Part shown: positions 27,010 through 36,212 of the stretch, in pieces
Numbering within the stretch: position 1 is the stretch's first letter
How the letters are laid out: the number at the start of each line of letters is the position of its first letter
Assembly: GCF_003057885.1 (NCBI RefSeq)
Contig: NZ_QAGK01000017.1
Span: 1-53,974 of the forward strand
Length of the DNA stretch: 53,974 bases
DNA from: Oceaniglobus ichthyenteri
Lineage (GTDB): Bacteria; Pseudomonadota; Alphaproteobacteria; Rhodobacterales; Rhodobacteraceae
Direction: 5' to 3'
The notes under the pieces: generated by a model
The model's database searches: none
The model's input: only the letters and a program-made list of their open reading frames with translations
What the model was told of the DNA's origin: nothing
Position numbers and translations under genes: made by a program

Positions 27010-27501
27010 TTAAACTGTGCCTTCGATCGTGAATGGTGTGTCGAACCAATGCTCTTGCAGATTCGGCCCCTCTCCGATCCGATCTACAACTGCGAATAAT
27101 CCGGGGGCGTGCAGCGGCGTCAAAACCCCGTGCCAGATGTTGCGATGAAAATTCACCCCCTGCCCCGGCGTGGTGATAAACACCTGCGGCGCACCCGGGC
27201 GGCCCGCGTCATCGGGCGCGACCACCACCAGAAACGGGTGAAAACTCATCGGTAAAAACGCCTGACTGCCATCGGGGTGACGTTCCATCATATCCAGGGT
27301 GATGGGAAATGTGCGCGGCTCGGCCTGAAACAGGCTGATCCCGGTGCGCCCATCGCCCACATCAATGGTGGCGCGGTCGTGAAACCGGCCACACAGCCCC
27401 TGATTGATGATCTTGTCCGGCGCGCCTGATACCTCAAGCACATCGCCAAAGGCGGCGAAGGCGGCGGCGGTCAGCGGGGTGGGGTGCAACACCATGTTCA
27501 T
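27010..27501 (-). CDS. allA: Ureidoglycolate lyase
   Basis: A 163-residue AllA-family cupin-like enzyme that splits ureidoglycolate into glyoxylate and urea. Typical segments are FAAFGDVLE, ISLFQAEPR, MERHPDGSQAFLPM and the near-C-terminal WHGVLTPL. The ATG at 27501 overlaps the PuuE-UraD stop (ATGA). It is the terminal step of the urate route here; its substrate would come from AllE (31.7 kb) by way of ureidoglycine deamination. Confidence 0.92.
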   Translation of the reverse strand: MNMVLHPTPLTAAAFAAFGDVLEVSGAPDKIINQGLCGRFHDRATIDVGDGRTGISLFQAEPRTFPITLDMMERHPDGSQAFLPMSFHPFLVVVAPDDAGRPGAPQVFITTPGQGVNFHRNIWHGVLTPLHAPGLFAVVDRIGEGPNLQEHWFDTPFTIEGTV

Positions 27502-28910
27502 GCGCCCAGCTTTTCGATCAGACGCAGCTCGGCAATGCGCTCCACCTGTTTGCAGGCTTGGGCAAATTCGGTGTCTGTGTCGTTTTCAATCCGGCGGTGA
27601 AACGCCTCGGTGATCGATGCCTTGGTGTTGTCGCGCACCGCGATGATAAAGGGAAAGCCGTGTTTTTCCACATAGGCGGCGTTGAGCGATTGAAACATCG
27701 CGCGTTCTTCATCGGTCAGCGCGTCCAAACCCGCCCCGGCCTGTTCTGCCGTGCTTTCGGCGGTCAGTTGTCTGGCCGCGGCCAGTTTGCCCGCCAGATC
27801 GGGGTGGGCATTCAGCACCGCCAGACGCTGTTCGGGGCTGGCACGGCGAAACACCCGGGTCAGCGCGCTGTGCACGCCTTTTGCGCAATCGTGGGTCTGG
27901 CCCAACTCACCGTCAAACGCGGCCTCGGCGATCCACGGGCTGTGTTCAAAAATGCTGCCAAATTCGGCCACGAATGTATCGCGGTCCATATCCGATGGGC
28001 GGGTGCGGCGCTGATGAGGGTGGGTCTTGGCCCAATGCTGTGCAATTTCAAGCCGGGTGGCGAACCACACACCCTCGTGGGATTGGAAATATTCGATTGC
28101 CCGGCGCAAGGCGGCGGTGCGTCCGGGCCGCCCGGCCAACCGGCAATGTAGCCCGATCGACAGCATCTTGGGCGCGCCATCGCTGCCTTCTGCGTACAGC
28201 GTGTCAAAACTGTCTTTCAGGTAATCCTCAAACTGCCCGCCAGTGGTGAACCCGGCCTGAATCGCAAAGCGCATATCGTTGCAATCCATCGTATAAGGCA
28301 CGATCAGTTGATCACGCCCGCCAATTTCCAGCCAATAAGGCAGATCATCGGCATAACTGTCGGCGACATAGGCGAATTGCCCGGTTTCGGCGGCCAGACG
28401 CACGGTGTTGTTGGAACAGCGCCCGGTGTACCAACCGCGCGGCGCCTCGCCCACCACCTCGGTGTGGAGCCGGATCGCCTCGGCGATCTGGGCGCGCTCT
28501 TCGTCCTCGGGCATGTCCTTGTGTTCGACCCATTTCAACCCGTGGCTGGCCATTTCCCACCCGGCCGATTTCATCGCCGCCACCTGTTCAGGGGCGCGGG
28601 CCAAGGCCGAGGCCACACCGTATACCGTGACCGGCAGATCGCCCAACAAACGGTGCAACCGCCAGAACCCGGCGCGCGACCCGTATTCATAGATCGATTC
28701 CATGTTCCAGTGGCGTTGCCCGGCCCAAGGCGCGGCACCGGTGATTTCCGACAAAAACGCCTCGGATGCCGGATCGCCGTGCAGGATATTATTCTCGCCG
28801 CCTTCTTCGTAATTCAGCACGATCTGCACGGCGATCTTTGCGCCACCGGGCCACTGGGCCGCGGGGGGCGTTGCGCCATATCCGGTCATATCACGGGGGT
28901 AACGGGGCAA
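27498..28910 (-). CDS. puuE: Fused allantoinase (PuuE) and OHCU decarboxylase (UraD)
   Basis: A 470-residue fusion. Residues 1-305 are a polysaccharide-deacetylase-like allantoinase (RYPRDMTGYG at the N-terminus, NYEEGGE, GWYTGRCSNNT). Residues about 308-470 are 2-oxo-4-hydroxy-4-carboxy-5-ureidoimidazoline decarboxylase with HPDLAG (His369) and the KHGFPFIIAVRD segment. The order of catalysis is UraD (OHCU to allantoin), then PuuE (allantoin to allantoate), so the fusion joins consecutive steps. The TTG at 28910 is the start: GGAG lies 6 nt upstream and it restores the family N-terminus, whereas the ATG at 28889 would remove it. Confidence 0.92.
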   Translation of the reverse strand: MPRYPRDMTGYGATPPAAQWPGGAKIAVQIVLNYEEGGENNILHGDPASEAFLSEITGAAPWAGQRHWNMESIYEYGSRAGFWRLHRLLGDLPVTVYGVASALARAPEQVAAMKSAGWEMASHGLKWVEHKDMPEDEERAQIAEAIRLHTEVVGEAPRGWYTGRCSNNTVRLAAETGQFAYVADSYADDLPYWLEIGGRDQLIVPYTMDCNDMRFAIQAGFTTGGQFEDYLKDSFDTLYAEGSDGAPKMLSIGLHCRLAGRPGRTAALRRAIEYFQSHEGVWFATRLEIAQHWAKTHPHQRRTRPSDMDRDTFVAEFGSIFEHSPWIAEAAFDGELGQTHDCAKGVHSALTRVFRRASPEQRLAVLNAHPDLAGKLAAARQLTAESTAEQAGAGLDALTDEERAMFQSLNAAYVEKHGFPFIIAVRDNTKASITEAFHRRIENDTDTEFAQACKQVERIAELRLIEKLGA

Positions 28911-28946
28911 GGCTGGCTCCTTTTTTCGGTTGTCTGTTGATAATCC

Positions 28947-28965
28947 AAAACAATCGGATTGTTTT
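28947..28965. promoter_or_regulatory. Perfect 19-bp palindrome between puuE and uraH
   Basis: AAAACAATC-G-GATTGTTTT is a perfect 9-1-9 inverted repeat in the 148-bp gap between the divergent puuE-uraD and HIU hydrolase genes. It is well placed to control both. The LysR regulator encoded nearby (29397-30320) is one candidate binder; the AATCC/GGATT pair around it would also suit a LysR-type site. Confidence 0.6.
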
Positions 28966-29058
28966 TCAAAAAATATGCGAAGGACTGTCTTGCCGACGCT
29001 GATTTGCGCCCATCCTATCGCAAGGGATATAGAGAGGACATACACAAGGAGAGGCGCG

Positions 29059-29412
29059 ATGACTGGATACCTGACCACCCATGTTCTTGACACGGCGCGC
29101 GGCTGCCCGGCGGCGGGCCTGAAGATTGAGCTGTTTCGGATCGACGGCGCGGCGCGCGATCTGTTGAAAACCCTGACAACCAATGCCGACGGGCGCACCG
29201 ACGTGCAAATCCTGCCCGCCGATGAATTTGAAACCGGCACCTATGAATTGGTGTTTCATGCCGGGGCCTATCTGGATGCCAACGGCACGCCGCCCGAATC
29301 CCCCCGGTTTCTGGATCTGATTCCGCTGCGGTTTGGCATGTCGGAACAGGATCATTACCATGTGCCGCTGTTGCTGTCGCCGTTTGGATATTCAACCTAT
29401 CGCGGCAGTTGA
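29059..29412 (+). CDS. uraH: 5-hydroxyisourate hydrolase
   Basis: A 117-residue transthyretin-like enzyme that hydrolyses 5-hydroxyisourate to OHCU. The N-terminal LTTHVLDTARGCPA and the C-terminal YRGS tetrapeptide are the signatures separating it from true transthyretin. AAGGAG lies before the ATG. It is divergent from the puuE-uraD operon and converges on the LysR gene with a 16-bp overlap of coding ends. Confidence 0.95.
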   Translation: MTGYLTTHVLDTARGCPAAGLKIELFRIDGAARDLLKTLTTNADGRTDVQILPADEFETGTYELVFHAGAYLDANGTPPESPRFLDLIPLRFGMSEQDHYHVPLLLSPFGYSTYRGS

Positions 29413-30320
29413 TCCAACCCGCGCACGGCGTCTGAAATCCGCTCGATCACATAATCCATGAACAGCCGCGCCTTGGGATCCTGGCGTTTGCGGTGGGTGA
29501 ACAGACAGGCCATTTGCACCGGCTCGGGCGGGGTGGCGGCGGCCACCACAACCAACCGCCCGGCGGCCAGATGATCGGCCACGGCGAAAACCGGTTTCAA
29601 CACGATGCCTTCCCCGGCCAAGGCCCAGTCGGTCAACACATCGCCATCGTCGGATTCATAGCGCCCGGTCACGGCAAACCGTTTCGTCCCCTCCGGCGTG
29701 ATCAGCGGCCATTGAAATTCGGTCGATCCGGGAAAGCGCAGGTTCAGACATTCGTGATTGTCGGCGATCAATGCCGCCCCATCCGCCGGATTGCCCCGCG
29801 CCGCAATATAGGATGGCGCCGCGCACAGCACCCGCGGCACATCGGCGATCTTGCGAATCCGTAATGTGCTGTCTTCCGGCTGACCCAGGAAAAACGCCAG
29901 ATCCAACCCCTCGGAGGTCAGATCGACCTTGCGATCGGTCAGGCGCAGACGCAGTTGCACATCGGGATAGGCGGCCATGAACCCCGGCACGGCGGGCGCG
30001 ATCAACCGTCGCCCCACGCCCAAAGGGGCCGCCACATGCAACGATCCGCGCGGATTTTCGGTGATGTTCACCACCTGCGCCTCGGCATTGTCCACCGCCT
30101 CGAGAATTTCACAGGCGCCTTTGTAAAACGCCTTGCCCTGTTCGGTGGGTGTTAAACTGCGGGTGGTGCGCTGAAACAGACGCACACTGAGATGTTCCTC
30201 AAGCTGGGAAATCCGCGACGAGGTCACAGCAGGCGAAATCCGCAAATCGCGCCCGGCGGCAGACATGCTGCCCAGATCGTAAACACGAACGAATGTGCGG
30301 ATATTGTCGAGGTAAGACAT
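29397..30320 (-). CDS. LysR-family transcriptional regulator of urate genes
   Basis: A 307-residue protein: N-terminal helix-turn-helix (FVRVYDLGSMSAAGRDL, then SSRISQLEEHL) and an effector-binding domain beginning near GSLHVAAPLGVG. It is divergent from puuD across 103 bp and its 3' end overlaps uraH, so control of the urate pathway is likely. The ATG at 30320 is chosen; upstream in-frame sequence runs into the puuD promoter. Confidence 0.88.
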   Translation of the reverse strand: MSYLDNIRTFVRVYDLGSMSAAGRDLRISPAVTSSRISQLEEHLSVRLFQRTTRSLTPTEQGKAFYKGACEILEAVDNAEAQVVNITENPRGSLHVAAPLGVGRRLIAPAVPGFMAAYPDVQLRLRLTDRKVDLTSEGLDLAFFLGQPEDSTLRIRKIADVPRVLCAAPSYIAARGNPADGAALIADNHECLNLRFPGSTEFQWPLITPEGTKRFAVTGRYESDDGDVLTDWALAGEGIVLKPVFAVADHLAAGRLVVVAAATPPEPVQMACLFTHRKRQDPKARLFMDYVIERISDAVRGLDQLPR

Positions 30321-30423
30321 TATTTTGATTTTTTTGATGCTGCTTGGTCCGATGACGGGATAGCAGGATAATACGCCGTCGCCTAGGCTGCTGCGAATTG
30401 TAGGACCAAAGAGGGAGAGAGCC
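30321..30423. promoter_or_regulatory. Divergent lysR-puuD intergenic region
   Basis: This 103-bp gap holds the promoters of the LysR gene and puuD. TTGGTCC (30344-30350) and GGACCAA (30403-30409) are distant inverted 7-mers, and GCCTAGGC (30381-30388) is a short palindrome between them. GGGAGAG before puuD is its ribosome-binding site. None of these repeats can be assigned to a regulator from sequence alone. Confidence 0.35.
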
Positions 30424-31656
30424 ATGTATGATCTGGCCATTATCTGGGATTGGATCGCGTTTGCCGTGCGCTGGTTGCACGTTATTACCGCGATGGCGTG
30501 GATCGGGGCGTCTTTTTTCTTTATCGCGCTGGATCTGGGCCTGCGCAAAGCGCCCAACATGCCCGCCGGGGCCCATGGCGAAGAATGGCAGGTGCATGGC
30601 GGCGGGTTTTACCACATCCAGAAATATCTGGTGGCCCCGGAAAACATGCCCGAACACCTGATCTGGCACAAATGGCAAAGCTATATCACCTGGGTGTCGG
30701 GTGCGGCGTTGTTGATGATTGTCTATTGGGTGGGGGGCGAACTGTTCCTGCTTGACCCGACCAAGGCCGATCTGGCGCTGTGGCAGGGGATTTTGATTTC
30801 CGGCGGATCGCTGACCATTGGCTGGCTGGCCTATGATGCGATGTGCAAATCGAAACTGGGTGAACAGCCTACTTTGCTCATGCTGTTGCTGTTCGCGATC
30901 CTCGTGATCATGGCCTGGGGGTATAACGAAATTTTCACCGGCCGCGCCGCGCTGTTGCATCTGGGGGCGTTCACCGCCACGATCATGACCGGCAATGTAT
31001 TTTTTCAGATCATGCCGAACCAACGCATTGTTGTGGCCGATCTGATTGCCGGACGCACGCCCGATGCCAAATACGGCAAGATCGCCAAATTGCGCAGTAC
31101 CCATAACAATTACCTGACCCTGCCGGTGGTGTTCTTGATGCTGGCCAATCATTATCCGCTGGCCTTTGGCACCGAATATGCCTGGATCATTGCCAGCCTG
31201 GTGTTTTTGACCGGCGTGACGATCCGGCATTATTTCAACACCATGCATGCCACCGGTGCCGGCCCGAATTGGACCTGGGCGGTAACCGTGATGCTGTTTA
31301 TCGTGATCGCGTGGTTGTCGACCTATTCCGGCACCGAAACCCTGGAACAGGCCGAGGCGCGCGAACTCACCGCCTATGAACAACACTATGCCAGCGCCGA
31401 TGGGTTTGAGGCGGCCTATGATACGGTGCGCGGCAATTGTTCGATGTGCCATGCGCGCGAACCGTTCTGGGATGGTATCCGCTGGGCCCCCAAGGGCGTG
31501 ATGCTGGAAACCCAAGGCGACGTGGCCCGCCATGCGCGCCAGATCTATCTTCAGGCCGGGGTCAGCCATGCCATGCCGCCCCCCAATGCGATTGAAATGG
31601 AGGGCGAGGCCCGCGCCGCCATCGTGGCATGGTACAAGGCGGCGCAGATCGATTAA
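30424..31656 (+). CDS. puuD: Membrane-bound urate hydroxylase (cytochrome-c urate oxidase)
   Basis: A 410-residue protein: about eight membrane helices (residues 1-300) followed by a periplasmic cytochrome c domain with the haem site CSMCH (339-343) and a probable axial Met near AMPPPN. PuuD oxidises urate to 5-hydroxyisourate and passes electrons to the respiratory chain rather than making hydrogen peroxide as uricase does. The product feeds uraH. It converges on allE with a 7-bp gap. Confidence 0.95.
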   Translation: MYDLAIIWDWIAFAVRWLHVITAMAWIGASFFFIALDLGLRKAPNMPAGAHGEEWQVHGGGFYHIQKYLVAPENMPEHLIWHKWQSYITWVSGAALLMIVYWVGGELFLLDPTKADLALWQGILISGGSLTIGWLAYDAMCKSKLGEQPTLLMLLLFAILVIMAWGYNEIFTGRAALLHLGAFTATIMTGNVFFQIMPNQRIVVADLIAGRTPDAKYGKIAKLRSTHNNYLTLPVVFLMLANHYPLAFGTEYAWIIASLVFLTGVTIRHYFNTMHATGAGPNWTWAVTVMLFIVIAWLSTYSGTETLEQAEARELTAYEQHYASADGFEAAYDTVRGNCSMCHAREPFWDGIRWAPKGVMLETQGDVARHARQIYLQAGVSHAMPPPNAIEMEGEARAAIVAWYKAAQID

Positions 31657-31663
31657 GCCGGGA

Positions 31664-32485
31664 TCACAGGCTGAGGGGCATATGCCGGTTGACGTCTTTA
31701 TAGAGCAGATACCGGAACGGCCCCGGCCCCCCGGCATAACACGCCTGCGGGCAAAACGCGCGCAGCCACATGAAATCGCCTGCCTCAACTTCGACCCAGT
31801 CGGTGTTCAGACGGTACACGCCTTTGCCCTCTAACACATACAGCCCGTGTTCCATGACATGGGTTTCCAGAAACGGGATCACCCCGCCCGGCTGCAGGGT
31901 CACGATCGTCACATGCATGTCATGGCGCAGATCGCCGGGATCGACAAACCGTGTCGTGGCCCAGGCGCCGTTGGTGTCGGGCATGACCGTTGGTGCGATA
32001 TCCTGTTCATTGGCGATCACCACATCGGGCGCGTCCAATCCATCAACCCGTTGATATGCCTTGCGCACCCAATGAAACCGCAGTGTTTCATCGCCTTTGT
32101 TGTGCAAGGTCCAATCGGCACCGGCGGGCAGATAGGCATATCCGCCGGGGGCCAGAACATGGGTGTCACCGTTGACGGCCAACGTCGCGCTGCCGCCAAC
32201 CACAAACAACACCCCTTGCGCCGCCATGTCGGTTTCGGGCCGGTCCGACCCGCCGCCGGGCGCGACCTCCATTATATATTGCGAAAAGGTTTCGGCAAAT
32301 CCGCTGAGCGGGCGGGCAATGACCCACAGGCGGGTGTTTTCCCAGAATGGCAGAAAACTGGTGGTGATGTCGCGCATCGTGCCTTTCGGGATCACCGCAT
32401 AGGCCGGGTTAAACATGGCGCGATCTGTCAATAATTGCTGTTGGCCGGGGTGGCCGCCCATGGGGGCATAATATTTTTCTGTCAT
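31664..32485 (-). CDS. allE: (S)-ureidoglycine aminohydrolase
   Basis: A 273-residue bicupin enzyme releasing ammonia from (S)-ureidoglycine to give ureidoglycolate. Family segments are YAVIPKGTMRD, FSQYIMEVAPGGGSD, LPAGADWTLHN and the second-cupin metal site ETHVMEHGLYVLEGKG. AAGGATG precedes the ATG. It needs ureidoglycine from allantoate amidohydrolase, a gene I do not find on this plasmid, and supplies AllA. Confidence 0.93.
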   Translation of the reverse strand: MTEKYYAPMGGHPGQQQLLTDRAMFNPAYAVIPKGTMRDITTSFLPFWENTRLWVIARPLSGFAETFSQYIMEVAPGGGSDRPETDMAAQGVLFVVGGSATLAVNGDTHVLAPGGYAYLPAGADWTLHNKGDETLRFHWVRKAYQRVDGLDAPDVVIANEQDIAPTVMPDTNGAWATTRFVDPGDLRHDMHVTIVTLQPGGVIPFLETHVMEHGLYVLEGKGVYRLNTDWVEVEAGDFMWLRAFCPQACYAGGPGPFRYLLYKDVNRHMPLSL

Positions 32486-32717
32486 AAAACATCCTTACAG
32501 GTGCGGTAGGTGCAGGCCAAGTATGGGCGGGCCATCCGGTGCAAACCACCTGCATCTATACGACAACACCTATTGAAAGGATTTGAAAATCTTGACGAAA
32601 ATCCAAAAACAGCGCCCCGACACCGTTCGCGCGCGCAAGGAACACGCCATGTCGATCAATAACATCTTTGTAAAATGCAAATTTGCCGTTAGCGTCTTTC
32701 AACAGGGAGGAACAAAA
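32486..32717. promoter_or_regulatory. Divergent allE-phnD intergenic region
   Basis: This 232-bp gap between divergent genes is AT-richer than its surroundings and holds the promoters of both. A 10-bp palindrome GCAAATTTGC lies near 32678. TTGACG (about 32592) could be a -35 box but lacks a good partner. An in-frame TTG/ATG extension of phnD runs through the region but has no signal-peptide logic, so I read it as non-coding. Confidence 0.4.
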
Positions 32718-33692
32718 ATGAAAACACTGAATACACTGATGTCCGGAGCGGCACTTGCGCTGATCATGGCGGTGGCCGGTCCCGCCGCCGCGCAGGATTG
32801 TGAACGCGGCGATCTGGATGAGCGGTTTTGCGATGTCGATGGCGATATGCTGGCGGATTCGCCAACCGATGAATCGCAACTTGTGGACCCCAGCACCCTG
32901 GTCTTTGCCTATACCCCGGTCGAGGATCCGGCGGTGTACAAAACCGCATGGGCCGATTTTCTGACCTATCTGGAAGAAAAAACCGGTAAATCGGTCGCCT
33001 TTTTCCCGGTACAGAACAACGCCGCCCAGATCGAGGCGATGCGCTCGGGTCGGCTTCATATTGCCGGGTTCAATACCGGGTCAAACCCCTTGGCCGTGAA
33101 TTGCGCCGGGTTCAAACCCTTTGCCATCATGGCGGCCGAGGATGGTACGTTCGGGTATGAGATGGAAATCATCACCCATCCCGGATCAGGCATCGAAACC
33201 CCCGCCGATATCAAAGGCAAAAAACTGGCCTTTACCGCGCCAACATCCAATTCAGGCTTCAAAGCCCCCAGCGCGATCCTGAAGGCCGATTACGATCTTG
33301 AACCCGATCGTGATTTTGAACCGGTGTTTTCGGGCAAGCACGACAATTCGATCCTGGGCGTCGCAAACAAGGATTATCCCGCCGCCGCGGTCGCAAATAC
33401 GGTGATCACACGGATGATCGCCCGCGATGTGATCAAGGAAGATCAGGTAAAGATGATTTACCGCTCGCAAACCTTTCCCACCACGGGATACGGCACCGCG
33501 CATAATCTGAAACCTGAATTGCGTGAAACCATCCGCGATGCCTTCTTCAGCTTTGACTGGAGCGGCACCAGCCTGGAAGAGGAATTTGGCAAAGGCGGTG
33601 AAACGCAGTTCATTCCGATTGATTACAAGGGTTTCTGGGAAGTCATCCGCAAAATTGATTCGGCAAACGGCGTCAGCTACGCCTGCCAGTAA
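32718..33692 (+). CDS. phnD: Phosphonate-type ABC transporter, substrate-binding protein
   Basis: A 324-residue periplasmic protein with a Sec signal peptide (cleavage after AAA, about residue 25) and the PhnD fold: LVFAYTPVEDPAVYKTAWADF, then MRSGRLHIAGFNTG and IKGKKLAFTAPTSNSGF. AGGGAGG precedes the ATG. The mature N-terminus is a Cys/Asp-rich extension (two Cys in the first 14 residues), which may form a disulfide. It delivers phosphonate, phosphite or a phosphate ester to PhnCE; the ligand is not decidable. Confidence 0.9.
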   Translation: MKTLNTLMSGAALALIMAVAGPAAAQDCERGDLDERFCDVDGDMLADSPTDESQLVDPSTLVFAYTPVEDPAVYKTAWADFLTYLEEKTGKSVAFFPVQNNAAQIEAMRSGRLHIAGFNTGSNPLAVNCAGFKPFAIMAAEDGTFGYEMEIITHPGSGIETPADIKGKKLAFTAPTSNSGFKAPSAILKADYDLEPDRDFEPVFSGKHDNSILGVANKDYPAAAVANTVITRMIARDVIKEDQVKMIYRSQTFPTTGYGTAHNLKPELRETIRDAFFSFDWSGTSLEEEFGKGGETQFIPIDYKGFWEVIRKIDSANGVSYACQ

Positions 33693-33713
33693 GATATCTT
33701 TTCAAGGTATCGT

Positions 33714-33740
33714 TGGGGCGGTTCGGTTCGGACCGCCCCA
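33714..33740 (+). promoter_or_regulatory. Intercistronic hairpin phnD-phnC
   Basis: TGGGGCGGT and ACCGCCCCA form a perfect 9-bp stem with a 9-nt loop between phnD and phnC, without a T-run. Such hairpins after binding-protein genes usually protect the upstream mRNA and leave the ATPase and permease messages less abundant. Confidence 0.65.
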
Positions 33741-33788
33741 CACATATGAATCAACGAAAAAGTCATAAAAACAAAACGGGGGCATGGT

Positions 33789-34580
33789 ATGCTGCGGCTC
33801 GACAAGCTGGTAAAGACATACAAGACCGGGGATCAGGCGCTGAAGGCGGTTGAATTGGAAATTCCCGAAGGCCAGGTTGTGGCGCTGATCGGCCCGTCGG
33901 GGGCCGGAAAATCAACCCTGATCCGCTGTATCAACCGGTTGGTCGAACCGACCTCGGGCAAGGTGTATCTGGGCACTGTGGAACTGACCGGGCTGTCCTC
34001 GGGGGCGTTGCGGCGGGAACGCCGCCGCATGGGGATGATTTTTCAGGAATACGCCCTGGTCGAACGCCTGTCGGTGATGGAAAACGTTCTGTCGGGGCGG
34101 TTGGGTTATGTCGGGTTCTGGCGGTCATTCCTGCGGCGATATCCGCAATCGGATGTGGACGAGGCATTTCGGCTGCTTGATCGGGTCGGGCTGGCCCATA
34201 TGGCCGACAAACGCGCCGATGAACTGTCGGGCGGGCAACGCCAGCGGGTCGGCATTTGCCGCGCGCTGATCCAGAATCCGGCGCTGTTGCTGGTGGATGA
34301 GCCCACCGCATCGCTTGATCCCAAAACCAGCCGCCAGATCATGCGCCTGATTTGCGAGCTGTGCAAGGAACGCGGATTGGCGGCCATCATCAACATTCAC
34401 GATGTCGCCTTGGCGCAGATGTTTGTGCAACGGGTGATCGGCCTGCGTCTGGGTGCGGTCGAATTTGATGGCCCCCCCGAGGGTCTGACACCCGAGGTTC
34501 TGACCACGATCTATGGCGAGGAAGATTGGGAAGCCACCATCGAAGCGGTGGAAGACGATGAAGACGAGGCCGCAGAATGA
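33789..34580 (+). CDS. phnC: Phosphonate ABC transporter ATP-binding protein
   Basis: A 263-residue single ATPase with Walker [10 protein letters not shown] (35-43), signature LSGGQ (146-150) and Walker [14 protein letters not shown] (from 167). The C-terminus ends in an acidic tail ([10 protein letters not shown]). It energises the two PhnE permeases that follow; the stop overlaps the first permease ATG (ATGA). It matches PhnC in length and motifs. Confidence 0.93.
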   Translation: MLRLDKLVKTYKTGDQALKAVELEIPEGQVVALIGPSGAGKSTLIRCINRLVEPTSGKVYLGTVELTGLSSGALRRERRRMGMIFQEYALVERLSVMENVLSGRLGYVGFWRSFLRRYPQSDVDEAFRLLDRVGLAHMADKRADELSGGQRQRVGICRALIQNPALLLVDEPTASLDPKTSRQIMRLICELCKERGLAAIINIHDVALAQMFVQRVIGLRLGAVEFDGPPEGLTPEVLTTIYGEEDWEATIEAVEDDEDEAAE

Positions 34581-35395
34581 GCGATACGTTCGATGTTCAG
34601 GCCCGATTGGGCAAACCGTGGAAAAAACCCCCGTTTGTGCGGCGCGCCTGGCTGCGCTGGACCCTGATTGTGGGTTTTGTCGCCTATCTGGTTGCCGCCT
34701 ACCTGACGATAGATATCAACTGGACCCGGGTTTATGAAGGGTTGGAACGTGGCAAACAGTTCGTTCTGGCCTTTACCAGCCCCGATTTCACCACCCGGTC
34801 TGGCGATATTTATGCCGGCATGGTGGAAAGCATCGTGATGACCGTGACATCCTCGGTGGTGGGCATCGCCATTTCCATTCCCATCGCATTGGGCGCGGCG
34901 CGCAATATCGCGCCTTTGCCGATCTATCTGATCTGTCGCGCCATCATTGCCGTATCCCGCGCCTTGCAGGAAATCATCGTGGCGATTTTGCTGGTGGCGA
35001 TTTTCGGCTTTGGCCCTTTGGCCGGGTTTCTGACGCTCAGCTTTGCAACCATCGGATTTCTGGCAAAACTTCTGGCCGAAGACATCGAAAGCATGGACAA
35101 GGTACAGGCCGAGGCGATCCGGGCATCGGGCGCAAAATGGCTGCAATGGGTCAATTACGGCATTCAGCCCCAGGTGATGCCGCGCCTGATTGGCCTGTCG
35201 ATTTACCGGTTCGATATCAATTTCCGCGAAAGCGCGATTTTGGGTCTGGTTGGCGCGGGGGGCATCGGCGCCACCCTGAACACCGCTTTTGACCGCTATG
35301 AATACGACACGGCGGCGGCGATCCTGTTGATCATCATCGTGATTGTCATGGCATTGGAATACCTGTCAGGCATCATTCGCGCGAGGGTTCAATAA
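34577..35395 (+). CDS. phnE: Phosphonate ABC transporter permease, first PhnE
   Basis: A 272-residue permease with about six membrane helices and the cytoplasmic coupling motif [18 protein letters not shown]. PhnE-family segments [18 protein letters not shown] and [17 protein letters not shown] are clear. It overlaps phnC by 4 bp, and the last base of its stop is the first base of the second permease's ATG. The two permeases are related but not identical and probably form a heterodimer. Confidence 0.92.
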   Translation: MSDTFDVQARLGKPWKKPPFVRRAWLRWTLIVGFVAYLVAAYLTIDINWTRVYEGLERGKQFVLAFTSPDFTTRSGDIYAGMVESIVMTVTSSVVGIAISIPIALGAARNIAPLPIYLICRAIIAVSRALQEIIVAILLVAIFGFGPLAGFLTLSFATIGFLAKLLAEDIESMDKVQAEAIRASGAKWLQWVNYGIQPQVMPRLIGLSIYRFDINFRESAILGLVGAGGIGATLNTAFDRYEYDTAAAILLIIIVIVMALEYLSGIIRARVQ

Positions 35396-36210
35396 TGCCG
35401 GTAACAGATCACAACGGCACGAAACTGTGGCAGCGGCGCACAGCCCGCGAAAGCCTGTCCCATTGGGTGATGTGGCTGATCGGCGTGGCGATCTTTGCCT
35501 ATTGCTGGCAACGGATTTCCGAAACCACCACCTGGTTCTTTGTCTGGGATGCCCCGCGCATCGCGGGCGATCTCTGGGCCCGGGCCACCCCGCCGAAATG
35601 GGACTATATCGCGCAATTGGGCAAACCCATCTGGGACACTCTGAACATCGCCACCCTTGGCACGCTTATCGCGCTGGTTCTGGCGATTCCGGTGGCGTTT
35701 CTGGCGGCGCGCAACACCACGCCGTCAAAACTGTTCATCCGGCCGATTGCCTTGCTGATCATCGTGTCGACCCGGTCGATCAATTCATTGATCTGGGCGC
35801 TGTTGCTGATTGCGATCATCGGGCCGGGGGTGTTTGCCGGGGTGATTGCCATTGCCATCCGGTCGGTCGGATTTTGCGCCAAACTTCTGTATGAGGCGAT
35901 CGAGGAAATCGATGACACCCAGGTTGAGGCGATCACCGCCACCGGCGCGTCGCGCTGGCAGGTCATGGCCTATGGCATCGTGCCGCAAATCCTGCCCGCC
36001 TTTGCCGGAATCGCGGTATTCAGGTGGGATATCAACATTCGTGAAAGTACGGTGTTGGGACTGGTCGGCGCGGGCGGTATCGGGCTACAACTGTCGGCAT
36101 CGTTGAATGTGCTGGCCTGGCCGCAGGTGTCACTGATCCTGCTGGTGATTCTGGTGGCGGTTGTGGTGTCAGAATGGGTTTCGGCAAAAGTAAGAGGCGC
36201 GATCATTTGA
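35395..36210 (+). CDS. phnE: Phosphonate ABC transporter permease, second PhnE
   Basis: A 271-residue permease, paralogous to the preceding gene, with EAITATGASRWQVMAYGI as coupling motif and [17 protein letters not shown] near the C-terminus. Its ATG shares one base with the previous stop. Tandem PhnE genes are common in alphaproteobacterial phosphonate or phosphate-ester transporters. Confidence 0.92.
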   Translation: MPVTDHNGTKLWQRRTARESLSHWVMWLIGVAIFAYCWQRISETTTWFFVWDAPRIAGDLWARATPPKWDYIAQLGKPIWDTLNIATLGTLIALVLAIPVAFLAARNTTPSKLFIRPIALLIIVSTRSINSLIWALLLIAIIGPGVFAGVIAIAIRSVGFCAKLLYEAIEEIDDTQVEAITATGASRWQVMAYGIVPQILPAFAGIAVFRWDINIRESTVLGLVGAGGIGLQLSASLNVLAWPQVSLILLVILVAVVVSEWVSAKVRGAII

Positions 36211-36212
36211 AT

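Noticed and set aside
27498-29240. 580-codon version of the PuuE-UraD protein
   Set aside because: The extra N-terminal part crosses the palindrome and the divergent uraH gene. The TTG at 28910 has a good ribosome-binding site and restores the family N-terminus.
30199-31788. Long minus-strand frame (529 codons) opposite puuD
   Set aside because: Same antisense artefact; puuD on the plus strand has clear helices and a CSMCH haem site.
32583-32717. N-terminal extension of PhnD from a TTG at 32583
   Set aside because: It would bury the signal peptide internally; the ATG at 32718 has a strong ribosome-binding site and a standard Sec signal.
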